Assembly (NCBI GenBank): GCA_051208045.1
Contig: JBPJFY010000007.1
Location: 1-64,000, forward strand
Reading direction: 5' to 3'
DNA length: 64,000 nucleotides
From: LZORAL124-50-18 sp051208045
GTDB lineage: Bacteria; Pseudomonadota; Gammaproteobacteria; Pseudomonadales; Oleiphilaceae
Shown: positions 41,021 through 49,322 of the stretch, piece after piece
How positions within the stretch are numbered: the first letter of the stretch is position 1
Layout: every line of letters starts with the position of its first letter
Notes under the pieces: generated by a model
The model's database searches: none
Told to the model about the DNA's origin: nothing
The model's input: the letters and a program-made list of their open reading frames with translations, nothing else
Made by a program: the position numbers and the translations under genes

Positions 41021-41045
41021 CAAACCGGCGAATACCGCCGGTTTG
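41021..41045 (+). terminator. strong hairpin after the DUF3192 gene
   Basis: CAAACCGGCG (41021-41030), loop AATAC, CGCCGGTTTG (41036-41045), a perfect 10-base stem 9 bases after the stop. The following sequence is only mildly T-rich. Confidence 0.7.
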
Positions 41046-41157
41046 ATATTCGCTTACCAAATCCAGACAAAAAACCTGAAAATCAAGACTACAAAAAAAA
41101 TTAATCCCCGCTAAAATTTGCGCCCCTTCCACAAAGCCATTTACTGATGAGGTGTGC

Positions 41158-41727
41158 ATGATCGTATATTTGCTTAAGAACAAGGTAACCAAAGACGTAT
41201 GGGTGGGCACGAGCCCGACCAGTGGGGAAGAGCGCTTCGCACAGCTCTGTGGCGCGATGTACCTTGGCATAAAAGCACCGATCTACCGCGACCTTCGCGA
41301 TCATGGCGTCAAGAGTTTTGAAGTGGAAGAGTATGCATTCACCGAAGACCGTGATGAGTTGAAAGACATGTTTGATGACGCCATGGACATGTACAATGGC
41401 AAAAGCCTGATTGGCGTGAAAACCTCCCTGCCCAAAGTCCCTGAACCGGCGAAACGCAAAACCGCCAAAAAAACGCCAACTTCGGCGGCGGCGTCTATTC
41501 TCGCCAAGCGCTCGGGTGGATCGGTCACCGTAAAACCGGTAAAAGACAAAATCGCCACGGGCCGAACAGGTTCTGCCGCCAAGGAAAAACTGATCAAAGA
41601 AAAAATCGCCTTAGAGCGTGCGAAAATGGAAGCAGAAAAGAGCAAGCAGGTCATGGAGCAGGCAGCAGAAATGCGCGCCCTGATGGCAGCGATGGATGCT
41701 CGAAAAACAACGATGAAAAAGCGTTAA
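41158..41727 (+). CDS. GIY-YIG-like domain protein with basic coiled tail
   Basis: A 189-residue protein. The N-terminal 80 residues resemble the GIY-YIG nuclease fold in layout: VYLLKNKVTKDVWVGTS (in place of GIY...YIG), then RFAQLCGAMYLGIKAPIYRD and FEVEEYAFTEDRDELKDMFD with an acidic helix where the catalytic Glu would be, and a closing MYNGKSLIGVKT. The signature itself is changed, so nuclease activity is doubtful. The tail (positions 90-189) is rich in Lys, Ala and Glu and ends in a helix EKSKQVMEQAAEMRALMAAM; it may bind nucleic acid. ATG 41158 has GAGG six bases upstream. Confidence 0.6.
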   Translation: MIVYLLKNKVTKDVWVGTSPTSGEERFAQLCGAMYLGIKAPIYRDLRDHGVKSFEVEEYAFTEDRDELKDMFDDAMDMYNGKSLIGVKTSLPKVPEPAKRKTAKKTPTSAAASILAKRSGGSVTVKPVKDKIATGRTGSAAKEKLIKEKIALERAKMEAEKSKQVMEQAAEMRALMAAMDARKTTMKKR

Positions 41728-41729
41728 GG

Positions 41730-42797
41730 CTACTCTGAATAGAAGCGCTGGAACATAGCACCCAACCAGCGCAGATCCTCCGGGCCAAGCCCGGCTCTTT
41801 CGTGGCTGGCAGCGTCTTCGTATACGGCTCGATAGCTGTGGAACAAAGCGCTTTCGGTCAGGTCTCGCCATCTTTCATTGTCGAGTTCAGGGAGTTTGCC
41901 CTGATCGAACACGGGACTCAACAGCGGGTCGTGTTGGGATTCAGTGGTACGCAAGGCCAGTTCCAGTTCCTGCAGGATCGGATTGACGACTTTGAATGTA
42001 CTTGCTTCGGTAAACTGCTGAATGACTGAAGCTTCTGCCTCACGAGCGGCCTTTTGCGCCTGTGCGAGCGTCATTTTTTGTCCGGCCGGGCGCAAACCGT
42101 ACTTACCAATCAATCCCGCGACACCCGGTAGAAGCGCTTTGGCAGCGATTCCCGCACCCACCAAAGGGTTCACGAAGGCGGCAACGCCGCCCACCAGCAG
42201 CAAACCATATGTCAGCTTTTTATCGAGTACATCAATATCATCAGCGAGACTTTCCAGGGTATGTTTTTTCTTCGTTTTCTCCTGAGATAACTCCACTTCA
42301 CAGCTGATCATGTACTCTCGAAGTGACGCTTCGTAGTGTAAATTGGGGAAGTGAAAAATGCGCCGTTTAGGCAAGTCATTGATTTCCGGCACGGAAACCG
42401 GCAAACAGCGCATGGTATGAAGCGTAAATCCGGTTTCGGATAATCGATAGGGAATCACGAAGTAGTGCTTTTCATCGTACTGTGTTTCAAACCGGTTCGT
42501 ACGTTCGGCTGAGACAAAGACCGGGAGACCTGATACGACTTCTTTGATGGCCGTGACACCGCTCCCAAACTCTTCAATTACCTTTGTACTCAGCGCACTT
42601 AACGCCTCGCGGCTTTGCTCGATATACTTCTTCATGTCGGGAGCATCGCTTTGGTGAATGGCGTATTGTGATTCGGGTTGCGCATTGGCTTTTTCATCTG
42701 ACAGAGATATCGGTAGTATTGTACGTATTTTCCGCCTCACCGGTAACAAAAAGTCGTTAGCCGGGTAGTTCAAAGTAGAGGTGGCTGAGATTGGCAT
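41730..42797 (-). CDS. conserved membrane-associated protein of unknown function
   Basis: A 355-residue protein. A hydrophobic segment with Gly and Ala (LTYGLLLVGGVAAFVNPLVG, then AGIAAKALLPGVAGLIG, about 195-230) sits between soluble regions; the first has VIPYRLSETGFTLHTMRCLP and EASLREYMISCEVELSQEKT, the second is helical (LAQAQKAAREAEASVIQQFT). I do not recognise the family. The start is unsure: the frame is open to 42842, but that would overlap the divergent DUF2956 gene; 42797 and 42635 are alternatives. The stop at 41730 lies 2 bases from the end of the convergent GIY-YIG-like gene. Confidence 0.7.
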   Translation of the reverse strand: MPISATSTLNYPANDFLLPVRRKIRTILPISLSDEKANAQPESQYAIHQSDAPDMKKYIEQSREALSALSTKVIEEFGSGVTAIKEVVSGLPVFVSAERTNRFETQYDEKHYFVIPYRLSETGFTLHTMRCLPVSVPEINDLPKRRIFHFPNLHYEASLREYMISCEVELSQEKTKKKHTLESLADDIDVLDKKLTYGLLLVGGVAAFVNPLVGAGIAAKALLPGVAGLIGKYGLRPAGQKMTLAQAQKAAREAEASVIQQFTEASTFKVVNPILQELELALRTTESQHDPLLSPVFDQGKLPELDNERWRDLTESALFHSYRAVYEDAASHERAGLGPEDLRWLGAMFQRFYSE

Positions 42798-42813
42798 TGG
42801 AGCGAGATGAAAC

Positions 42814-43146
42814 ATGGCAAAATACGCCAAAAATCGAGACACTACCTCTGAGGAAGTAAAACAGGAGGCGATGAAAGCCGCGAAAGCGACTCAGAAGTCG
42901 GGCCAGACCAAAGAGCAAACCAAACTGATTGCTCAGGGGATTCAAAAGGGGATTGAGCAATACAAAAAGCAGCAGAAGGCCAAGGCCCGCGAGCTGGACA
43001 AGCAGTTAAAAAGAGCGCGTAACAGCGAACCAGAGGCATTGGTTCAAACGCGCGAAATCCAGGTCATCAAACAACACTGGCTACCTTGGGTCTTACTGGG
43101 ATGTTCCTGGTTGGGGTTTCTCGGTTATGTCGTGCTTTCCGGTTAA
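42814..43146 (+). CDS. DUF2956 family protein
   Basis: A 110-residue protein of the DUF2956 family. The basic N-terminal part MAKYAKNRDTTSEEVKQEAM with QKSGQTKEQTKLIAQGIQKG and the long helix EQYKKQQKAKARELDKQLKR are strongly conserved in gammaproteobacteria, and a single C-terminal membrane helix (LPWVLLGCSWLGFLGYVVLS) anchors it. Function unknown. The length is normal. It is divergent from the membrane-associated gene at 41730-42797 and ends 5 bases before the convergent gene at 43151. Confidence 0.92.
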   Translation: MAKYAKNRDTTSEEVKQEAMKAAKATQKSGQTKEQTKLIAQGIQKGIEQYKKQQKAKARELDKQLKRARNSEPEALVQTREIQVIKQHWLPWVLLGCSWLGFLGYVVLSG

Positions 43147-43150
43147 CGTG

Positions 43151-44164
43151 CTATTCCAGGTTTTCTGCACACTCAGCACGTGCCGGTGACTGTTTGCACC
43201 GTACCCGATGCATCAGACGAAGTGTTTTCTCGTCATAGACGCCTTCATCTCGCAAATGAATCCGGGACTGGCGGAAGAGAGCGTCCAGCTGTGCTGTGGC
43301 TTCATCGCTCATGGCGAGCCAGTGCTGGGCGGCAATGTCGCGCTCAACGTCGTTAATGAGGGTGAATGCGCTGTCTACCATGCTGACAAAGGCTTCCCGG
43401 CTTTTCTGGCCATACCCCTCCGGAAATTGGGCCTGCCGAATCAATACCTGCAGTGTCGCCTGCAGTAAGGGCCGCCTGATAACGCCACCGCCAGCTTCTA
43501 CCCCTTTGTACAGCTCCATGGGCATGTACGCGGTCGCGGGCGCAAATGCGATGTCTACAGAGCCGTTGTTAAACTGGCCGGCAAAGCGAGCAAGACTCGA
43601 GCTAACCGGAGAGGCTCCCACTTTACGGGCAATCGTAACCTGCACGGGATCGACATCAAAAGTCGCCATTTTCTTACCCTGGAACTTCTCAAAACTGTCG
43701 ATACGGCGATCATTTACAAACGTGTAGATCGGCCCCGCAGGCAAGATACCGGCCACTTCAAATGCGCCATTCTGCATCAGATGAGCGGCTTTGGGTTGAG
43801 CCAGTGCCTCTAACACAATTTTAAGCTCTTCCAATGTCGGCAGTGCGCCCACAGCGCCAATGGAGCTTGCAAACGCGTTGAACTGGCGCGAGGTAATCTC
43901 GGTGACAGCCACTGCGTCACACTGGCCTGCCTTGAAATCATTGGCTGCGACACTTTCATCGGTGTAGGCAACAATCTCCAGCTCAACGCCCCACTTTAAC
44001 GCTTTCACTTTCACGTTCTTCATCAGGGCCGCGTAGGGGCCATTCATGCCAATGGGGTCCCACACACAAAAGCTACGTTTCAGTGCGTCTGCAGCTGCCC
44101 CAAGCGGCAGTAGACAAAGAAGGGCGATTAATGCGGTCTGAAGTACGTGGGTTTTGTGTTTCAT
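43151..44164 (-). CDS. TRAP-type solute-binding-like protein (DUF6091-like)
   Basis: A 337-residue exported protein with signal peptide KTHVLQTALIALLCLLPLGA (cleavage after GAAADA). The mature part resembles DctP/TRAP-like solute-binding proteins of the DUF6091 type: KRSFCVWDPIGMNGPYAALM, FKAGQCDAVAVTEITSRQFN, KMATFDVDPVQVTIARKVGA and PATAYMPMELYKGVEAGGGV. No TRAP permease is nearby. It starts at ATG 44164, about 28 bases after the predicted start of a promoter that lies in a region almost repeated at 50501. That region also faces the TetR gene at 44326. The gene is thus a likely member of this regulator's small regulon. Confidence 0.8.
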   Translation of the reverse strand: MKHKTHVLQTALIALLCLLPLGAAADALKRSFCVWDPIGMNGPYAALMKNVKVKALKWGVELEIVAYTDESVAANDFKAGQCDAVAVTEITSRQFNAFASSIGAVGALPTLEELKIVLEALAQPKAAHLMQNGAFEVAGILPAGPIYTFVNDRRIDSFEKFQGKKMATFDVDPVQVTIARKVGASPVSSSLARFAGQFNNGSVDIAFAPATAYMPMELYKGVEAGGGVIRRPLLQATLQVLIRQAQFPEGYGQKSREAFVSMVDSAFTLINDVERDIAAQHWLAMSDEATAQLDALFRQSRIHLRDEGVYDEKTLRLMHRVRCKQSPARAECAENLE

Positions 44165-44195
44165 GATATGTCCGGTGCAGAGATTAATATTGGTG

Positions 44196-44245
44196 GCATT
44201 TATAGTGACATTAAAATGTTCATGTCAATTAGAGTGACATCAATT
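44196..44245 (-). promoter_or_regulatory. promoter and operator shared in form with 50501-50548
   Basis: On the minus strand -35 TTGACA (44228-44223) and -10 TATAAA (44204-44199) are 18 bases apart. The spacer and flanks hold TGTCAC/GTGACA repeats, and TGACAT..ATGTCA forms an inverted repeat overlapping the -35. The same words in the same order occur before the gene starting at 50453. It drives the binding-protein gene at 43151-44164 and is 80 bases from the tetR start. Confidence 0.7.
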
Positions 44246-44325
44246 TGTGCGCCACGTCAAATTGATGAAAACAGAGACAAAATTCTGGTTGCCCGACAGA
44301 TTCATTTGCTGGCAAACTGTGTGAC

Positions 44326-45021
44326 ATGAATACTCAGACAGCCACTCCTAAAACAATTCAGAAGACCGGTCAGAAGTCCGATCAGAAGATACGGCAGAAG
44401 CCGCTTGAGAAATCGCTTCAAACGGGCAAGCGGCGCTATCAAATGTCGAAGCGGGCGGAATCCGCTGCGCAGACCGCTGCCGATATCTTTGAAGCGACCA
44501 CCGAGATCTGGCATGAAAACCCCATTGGGGATATCACTCTGGAAGCCATTGCAGAGCGGGCGAATGTGTCGGTGCGAACGATCATTCGCCGTTATGGCTC
44601 AAAAGAGGGACTGTTTGAGTCCTGCATCAAAGATCATTCTGAAAAGATGGAGTCGCACCGCGATAAGGCTCGCCCCGGCGATGTCGAGGATGTGATTCGC
44701 TGCCTGCTGCTGGATTACGAAGCGCATGGGGATGCCATGATTCGAACCCTGGCGGCGGAAGAACAGCTGGAAGTCGCGGGGCGCATTCTGAAGCTGGGGC
44801 GAGAATATCATCGCGCCTGGTGCGAGCGGATGTTCGCCCCGTTTTTGCCGGAGAAAGAGTCGGAAGAATACACGCCACTGCTCCGGGCGTTTGTTGCCAG
44901 CACCGAATTGTATTTGTGGAAACTGGTGCGTCGGGACCTTGGCAACGATGTGGAAGCCGTGCACGACACCTTCATGAAACTGATCAACGGCCTCATCTCA
45001 ACCCACCCTAAACAGGATTAA
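44326..45021 (+). CDS. TetR/AcrR family transcriptional regulator
   Basis: A 231-residue regulator. The first 40 residues are an unusual basic tail with repeats (QKTGQKSDQKIRQKPLEKSL). Then comes the TetR DNA-binding domain: AESAAQTAADIFEATTEIWH, GDITLEAIAERANVSVRTII (helix-turn-helix) and RRYGSKEGLFESCI. The C-terminal ligand domain is helical. ATG 44326 lies inside a GTGACATGAATA word also present near 50542. It is divergent from the solute-binding gene and overlaps or abuts the glycosyltransferase gene at 45022, with which it is co-transcribed. It is the best candidate for binding the two near-identical operators. Confidence 0.9.
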   Translation: MNTQTATPKTIQKTGQKSDQKIRQKPLEKSLQTGKRRYQMSKRAESAAQTAADIFEATTEIWHENPIGDITLEAIAERANVSVRTIIRRYGSKEGLFESCIKDHSEKMESHRDKARPGDVEDVIRCLLLDYEAHGDAMIRTLAAEEQLEVAGRILKLGREYHRAWCERMFAPFLPEKESEEYTPLLRAFVASTELYLWKLVRRDLGNDVEAVHDTFMKLINGLISTHPKQD

Positions 45022-46284
45022 GTGCGTATGCAACGGGAACAAAAAAGATCCTATCTGTTCACGACCTGGGAAGGGGGCGGTAACGTTCCGCCCGTACTGG
45101 GGGTGGCACAACGACTGGTGGCCCGGGGTCATCGGGTACGAATTCTCGCGGAACCCTGTCTGCAGGAGCCGATTCGTGCCATTGGTGCAGAATTCATCCC
45201 GTTCCAAAAGCATTTTGTTCGCACTGATCGCACACAAGACATTATTCAGGACTGGAATGCCGGGCCGATGAACCTGGCCACCTTTGATAATGTGATTGTC
45301 GGGCCAGCGATGGATGTCGCGGCAGAAACGACCGCAGCCCTGAAAAAAGTACCCACAGACGTGGTGGTGGCGGACTTGATGATGATCGGTAGTTTGATCG
45401 CCGCGGAAGCGCTGGGTGTACCTCGGGTAGCGCTGTTCCATATGCCGGAATATCTGCCGGGGCCAAATCGCCCCCCTGGCGGCTTCGGATTGAATCCCAA
45501 AGCAGGCGCGTTGGGGCGCTTGCGGGATCGTACGATGTCATGGTTGTTCAATGGCGTTACCGGAAAGTTTCTCACGCAGATTAATACCGTGCGAGCACAG
45601 TATGGGTTGAGCCCGGTGCAGGCCTTTATGGATCTCTATCACCAGGCAGAGTTACGCTTGATTCAAACGAGTGAAGCTTTCGACTTTCCCATCACCCCGG
45701 CACCGGCCAATGTGCGTTATGTCGGGCCAATTCTGGATGATCCCGACTGGTCGGGTAAGGAGTGGTTGAGGCTGCCAAACGAGGGAACCAAGCCGTTGAT
45801 TGTTATCAGCCTGTCCTCGACCTTTCAGAATCAGCGGCAGACGTTGGAAAACGCCATTGCAGCGGCGGGCAGACTGCCGGTGAATGGGCTCGTTACGCTC
45901 GGCCCTTCCATGGCGAAGGAAATGTTTCACGCGCCGGAGAATGTCAGCATTGTACCTTCGTGCCCGCACAGCAAGTTGTTTCCCAAGGCCAGTGTCGTGG
46001 TAACCCATGCGGGGCATGGCACCATCATGCGGGCGTTGGCCAGTGGCGTACCGCTTGTCTGCCTTCCCATGGGACGAGACCAGACGGATAACGCAGCACG
46101 CATTGCTTACCACGGTGCCGGAATCAAGCTCAGTGCCAAAGCGAAATCGCATCACATCGCAGAAGCCATCGAGCAGGTGCTGTATGACCCCATGTATGCG
46201 AAGAATGCTCGACGGCTGGGTGAGACAATTCTTGCCGATGTGGAAGCCAATCGCGCCGTCGATGAATTGGAGGCGATTGCGTGA
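45022..46284 (+). CDS. UGT-type glycosyltransferase (GT-B, MGT-like)
   Basis: A 420-residue glycosyltransferase of the GT1/MGT type: SYLFTTWEGGGNVPPVLGVA and AQRLVARGHRVRILAEPCLQ in the N-terminal lobe, and the donor-binding region SVVVTHAGHGTIMRALASGV followed by PLVCLPMGRDQTDNAARIAY in the C-terminal lobe. This family adds sugars to small hydrophobic acceptors such as macrolides, sterols or carotenoids. It starts with GTG 45022 directly after the tetR stop, or ATG 45028. The coupling with a TetR gene suggests a drug-modifying or lipid-modifying role, which is inferred. Confidence 0.88.
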   Translation: MRMQREQKRSYLFTTWEGGGNVPPVLGVAQRLVARGHRVRILAEPCLQEPIRAIGAEFIPFQKHFVRTDRTQDIIQDWNAGPMNLATFDNVIVGPAMDVAAETTAALKKVPTDVVVADLMMIGSLIAAEALGVPRVALFHMPEYLPGPNRPPGGFGLNPKAGALGRLRDRTMSWLFNGVTGKFLTQINTVRAQYGLSPVQAFMDLYHQAELRLIQTSEAFDFPITPAPANVRYVGPILDDPDWSGKEWLRLPNEGTKPLIVISLSSTFQNQRQTLENAIAAAGRLPVNGLVTLGPSMAKEMFHAPENVSIVPSCPHSKLFPKASVVVTHAGHGTIMRALASGVPLVCLPMGRDQTDNAARIAYHGAGIKLSAKAKSHHIAEAIEQVLYDPMYAKNARRLGETILADVEANRAVDELEAIA

Positions 46285-46318
46285 GGCTCACGAAAGGTCG
46301 TAAGCCGTGATGTTCGTC

Positions 46319-47422
46319 TCAGTCAGCGGGCACCGGAGCATCGCTCAGAGCCAGTGAATGCTCCCTGTGGAGAGGCGTTTTAGCGGGTTGTCGCCACCAA
46401 GCCTGCTGGACGACCGGGCCCGCAGTATCCAGTGCCTCGCCAATACGCGGCGTGGCTAGATTAACGCCGGCCAACTCGGCTGCAACACTTACCCGCTCCA
46501 GGGGCTCAAACCAGTCATGCAGCGCCAGATCAAAGGTGCTGTTGTGAATGGGCAGCAGGATATTTCCCTTGAGATCCAGGTGAGCCTGCACGCTTTCTTC
46601 CGGCAGCATGTGGATGGTTTGCCAGAGTGTGTTGTAGGCACCCGTTTCGATCATGGTGACATTGAAAGGCCCAAAACGATCGCCAATTTCCTTGAATCCG
46701 CCAAAGTAACCGGAGTCGCCACTGAAGAACAGTTTGGTGTCCTGCCCTTCAATGACCCAGCTTGCCCATAAGGTGCTGTCTCGGTCAAAGAGACCCCGTC
46801 CCGAGAAGTGCTGAGCGGGAGTTGCCGTGAGTTGAATGCTCCTGAAACTGCGTGTTTCCCACCAGTTGAGTTCGGTTATTTTTTCCAGTGCCACCCCCCA
46901 ATTGTGCAGATATTTCCCCACGCCAAGCGGGACAACGAACTGCTTTACCTTTTCTTTCAAGGCCTGAATGCTTGTTTTATCCAGGTGGTCGTAGTGATCG
47001 TGGCTGATAATGACAACGTCGATCTCAGGCAGTTGAGCAAGTGAAAGCGGTGCTTCGTGAAAGCGTTTTGGGCCAATCCAGTCTACCGGGGAGGCGCGAT
47101 CACTGAACACAGGATCGGCGAGGAGCCATTGGTTGTCCAACCGGATGAGGACTGTGGAGTGTCCCAGTCGATAAATACGATTGCCGGTCGGCGGATTATT
47201 CAACTCAGAGGGCGAAATGGTGCGTACCGGAATCGGTGTTTTGGGCGTGGGCTCTTGCCGCTTAGCCTTAAGATATGCCTGTGTGATTTGCCAGATATTC
47301 TGCCCGCTGGTTCGGTATTCGACTTCTGTATTCTGAAATTTGGTGGTTTTGGCTGTTGTGCGGCAATAGGCAGCAGAACTCATGATGATGGCTCCAATGA
47401 CAAGAAAGAGAGTAAGGCGCAT
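46319..47422 (-). CDS. NAPE-PLD-like metallo-beta-lactamase fold hydrolase, exported
   Basis: A 367-residue protein with an N-terminal hydrophobic segment (LTLFLVIGAIIMSSAAYC), either a signal peptide or lipoprotein-like (AYC). The enzyme part is the lactamase_B_2 domain of N-acyl-phosphatidylethanolamine phospholipase D type: YRLGHSTVLIRLDNQWLLAD, VVIISHDHYDHLDKTSIQAL (zinc ligands), AQHFSGRGLFDRDSTLWASW, FFSGDSGYFGGFKEIG and LLPIHNSTFDLALHDW. It probably hydrolyses a phosphodiester or lipid, but the bacterial substrate is unknown. A perfect palindrome 15-39 bases before its start is the likely target of the divergent TetR. A paralogue without signal lies at 54315. Confidence 0.9.
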   Translation of the reverse strand: MRLTLFLVIGAIIMSSAAYCRTTAKTTKFQNTEVEYRTSGQNIWQITQAYLKAKRQEPTPKTPIPVRTISPSELNNPPTGNRIYRLGHSTVLIRLDNQWLLADPVFSDRASPVDWIGPKRFHEAPLSLAQLPEIDVVIISHDHYDHLDKTSIQALKEKVKQFVVPLGVGKYLHNWGVALEKITELNWWETRSFRSIQLTATPAQHFSGRGLFDRDSTLWASWVIEGQDTKLFFSGDSGYFGGFKEIGDRFGPFNVTMIETGAYNTLWQTIHMLPEESVQAHLDLKGNILLPIHNSTFDLALHDWFEPLERVSVAAELAGVNLATPRIGEALDTAGPVVQQAWWRQPAKTPLHREHSLALSDAPVPAD

Positions 47423-47436
47423 GACGCGTCTCCATA

Positions 47437-47461
47437 TGTAAACTATACAGTGTAGTTTACA
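47437..47461. promoter_or_regulatory. palindromic TetR operator between the divergent genes
   Basis: TGTAAACTA (47437-47445), spacer TACAGTG, TAGTTTACA (47453-47461): a perfect 9-base inverted repeat just before the hydrolase start. A second, weaker match AGTAAACTGACTAGTGTACT is at about 47476-47495, nearer the tetR gene. This fits control of both genes by the TetR protein. Confidence 0.75.
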
Positions 47462-47535
47462 TAAAAGAATGAAAAAGTAAACTGACTAGTGTACTATTTG
47501 CAGCATTGAAACTTATTTTGTCGAAAGGTACTGGA

Positions 47536-48144
47536 TTGGAAGCGAAACTCTCCCGCAGTGAAACCAAACGTCGCGCCATTCTGGCTGCAGCGAAAAAGGC
47601 GTTTCAGGAAGAAGGTTATCAGGCGACCAGTATGGACCAGATAGCACGATTGGCCGAGGTGTCGAAACGCACGGTGTACAACCATTTTGAAAGTAAAGAC
47701 GCCTTGATCATGCACTTGTTGGGGGAGCTGTGGCGATCCGCTACTCAACCCCAACACGTTGGCTTCGATGCCGCCACGTCACTACGAGACCAGTTGGTAC
47801 AATTGCTCGTGCGTGAGTTGGACGTGCTGAGCAGTGAGGAGTTTGTCTCGCTGAACCGGGTGGCGTTTGGCTACTTCTTTTTTGAGCCGGAGGCGCTGAA
47901 AAAAGAACTTGAGAGGATGGGGCTGCAGGAATCGGCGTTGGTGCAGTGGCTAAAAGCGGCCGAGCAGGCAGGAGCCCTCAAACCTTTGGAGCCGGAGCTT
48001 GCCGCCAGCCAGCTGCACAGCCTGATCAAAGGCGAAGCATTCTGGCCTCAGCTCATCGGTATGGCTCCGCCGCTGGATGAGTCTGCCCGGCTGGCGCTAG
48101 CCCAACGAAGTACCGACATGTTTTTGTCTTATTATCGGGTGTGA
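47536..48144 (+). CDS. TetR/AcrR family transcriptional regulator
   Basis: A regulator of about 202 residues with the TetR helix-turn-helix at its N-terminus: RAILAAAKKAFQEEGYQATS, MDQIARLAEVSKRTVYNHFE, SKDALIMHL. The C-terminal part resembles the TetR_C AefR-like kind (FVSLNRVAFGYFFFEPEALK). There is no ATG start; the frame opens at TTG 47506, but AAAGGT before the TTG at 47536 suggests the later start chosen here. It is divergent from the NAPE-PLD-like gene, with the palindromic operator between. Confidence 0.88.
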   Translation: MEAKLSRSETKRRAILAAAKKAFQEEGYQATSMDQIARLAEVSKRTVYNHFESKDALIMHLLGELWRSATQPQHVGFDAATSLRDQLVQLLVRELDVLSSEEFVSLNRVAFGYFFFEPEALKKELERMGLQESALVQWLKAAEQAGALKPLEPELAASQLHSLIKGEAFWPQLIGMAPPLDESARLALAQRSTDMFLSYYRV

Positions 48145-48223
48145 TTGCTTTTATTGTGCCTTGATGCAGAGTCCCTTATAGGATTCTGTTAATGTTTTTG
48201 CTTTTCAGGTATTCCCAGTCTAA

Positions 48224-49183
48224 CTACTCTCTTTCATCTGATTGTGTGGGGCGAGTGAGATTAATCGATAGAGTATGTGAACTATACTTCTCCAGCCAAG
48301 GCAAAAGCGCTTCGTCGAAAGCGTCTGCCGCTTCAAACATGTAGAGGTGCCCTGCATTGGGTATCACGTGGACTGTTTTATGCTCAGTGCCAAGTTTCTG
48401 TAGAAAAACTTCCGCCATTTTGGGGTGAATATACGGGTCGAATTCGGAAAACAGGCAGAGGGTCGGGCAGTAAATATCTTGGAGTTGGTCGGTGATATCG
48501 ACTTGATATAGGTCGGTGAGGTACCGCCCCATTGCTCGGTGATCAAGACGTTTGTGGACGGGGAGATAAGAGCGTAAATACTCATCAAAACCGGGGTATG
48601 CGAACATTTTTCCAGGATCTTTAGCAGTGTCGCTGAGTAAGTGTTTGTGGACGCCCAGTGAGAGGGCGTTGGCTTTTACGATGTACTTGAATATCCAATT
48701 GCCGAATTGCCCCAGTTTGAGGTGTAGCCACTGGAAAAATACAAAAATGCCGCCATCTTCCCGTCCGTGCGGATTGGTTGAGATGGACACGAGCGCATGC
48801 ACTCGTTTGGGGTGACGAAGCGCATAACAAAAGCTGGCGAGCGCCCCCGTGGAGTGCCCGATGAGAACGAACGGTTTTTCCGTGCCGATTAAATGATCCA
48901 CCTGATCTTGAATCATGTCCGCAAGAAATGGTTCATCAATTTTTCGTTGGTCAGTATCTCCGAAAAACGACGGCGCGTGCCCCAGCAAGGAAATGGCATA
49001 GATTGGTGAGCCGGTGGCTTGCGCAATTTTATGTACATGATCCCGCCACCAGAAATAGGGGTTGAGCAGCAAACCGTGCACCAAAATTATTGGAATACCT
49101 GTGTTTTCCGGAAAATACTGCAATGCCATATAATGATGGCCATCGATATCGAATTCGTAACAATGGTTGTCGCTCTGGGGCAT
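48224..49183 (-). CDS. alpha/beta hydrolase
   Basis: A 319-residue alpha/beta-hydrolase fold protein. HGLLLNPYFWW forms the oxyanion loop, FVLIGHSTGALASFCYALRH holds the nucleophile Ser in GHSTG, LCLFSEFDPYIHP the catalytic Asp and VIPNAGHLYMFEA the His, so the triad is complete. No signal peptide is visible. The natural substrate (ester, lactone or lipid) is not evident. It is monocistronic and convergent with the TetR gene at 47536-48144. Confidence 0.88.
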   Translation of the reverse strand: MPQSDNHCYEFDIDGHHYMALQYFPENTGIPIILVHGLLLNPYFWWRDHVHKIAQATGSPIYAISLLGHAPSFFGDTDQRKIDEPFLADMIQDQVDHLIGTEKPFVLIGHSTGALASFCYALRHPKRVHALVSISTNPHGREDGGIFVFFQWLHLKLGQFGNWIFKYIVKANALSLGVHKHLLSDTAKDPGKMFAYPGFDEYLRSYLPVHKRLDHRAMGRYLTDLYQVDITDQLQDIYCPTLCLFSEFDPYIHPKMAEVFLQKLGTEHKTVHVIPNAGHLYMFEAADAFDEALLPWLEKYSSHTLSINLTRPTQSDERE

Positions 49184-49322
49184 TATCTACGACACTCTTC
49201 TTGATTGCGCAATTGCAAAATGGATGAACGCTCCGTTTTGTGCGTATTAAAATTGTACGCAAGCGGATGTTTATCAACAAGATGTACGAAACAACACCGT
49301 ACCTGCCCCAAGGACCGGAGGC

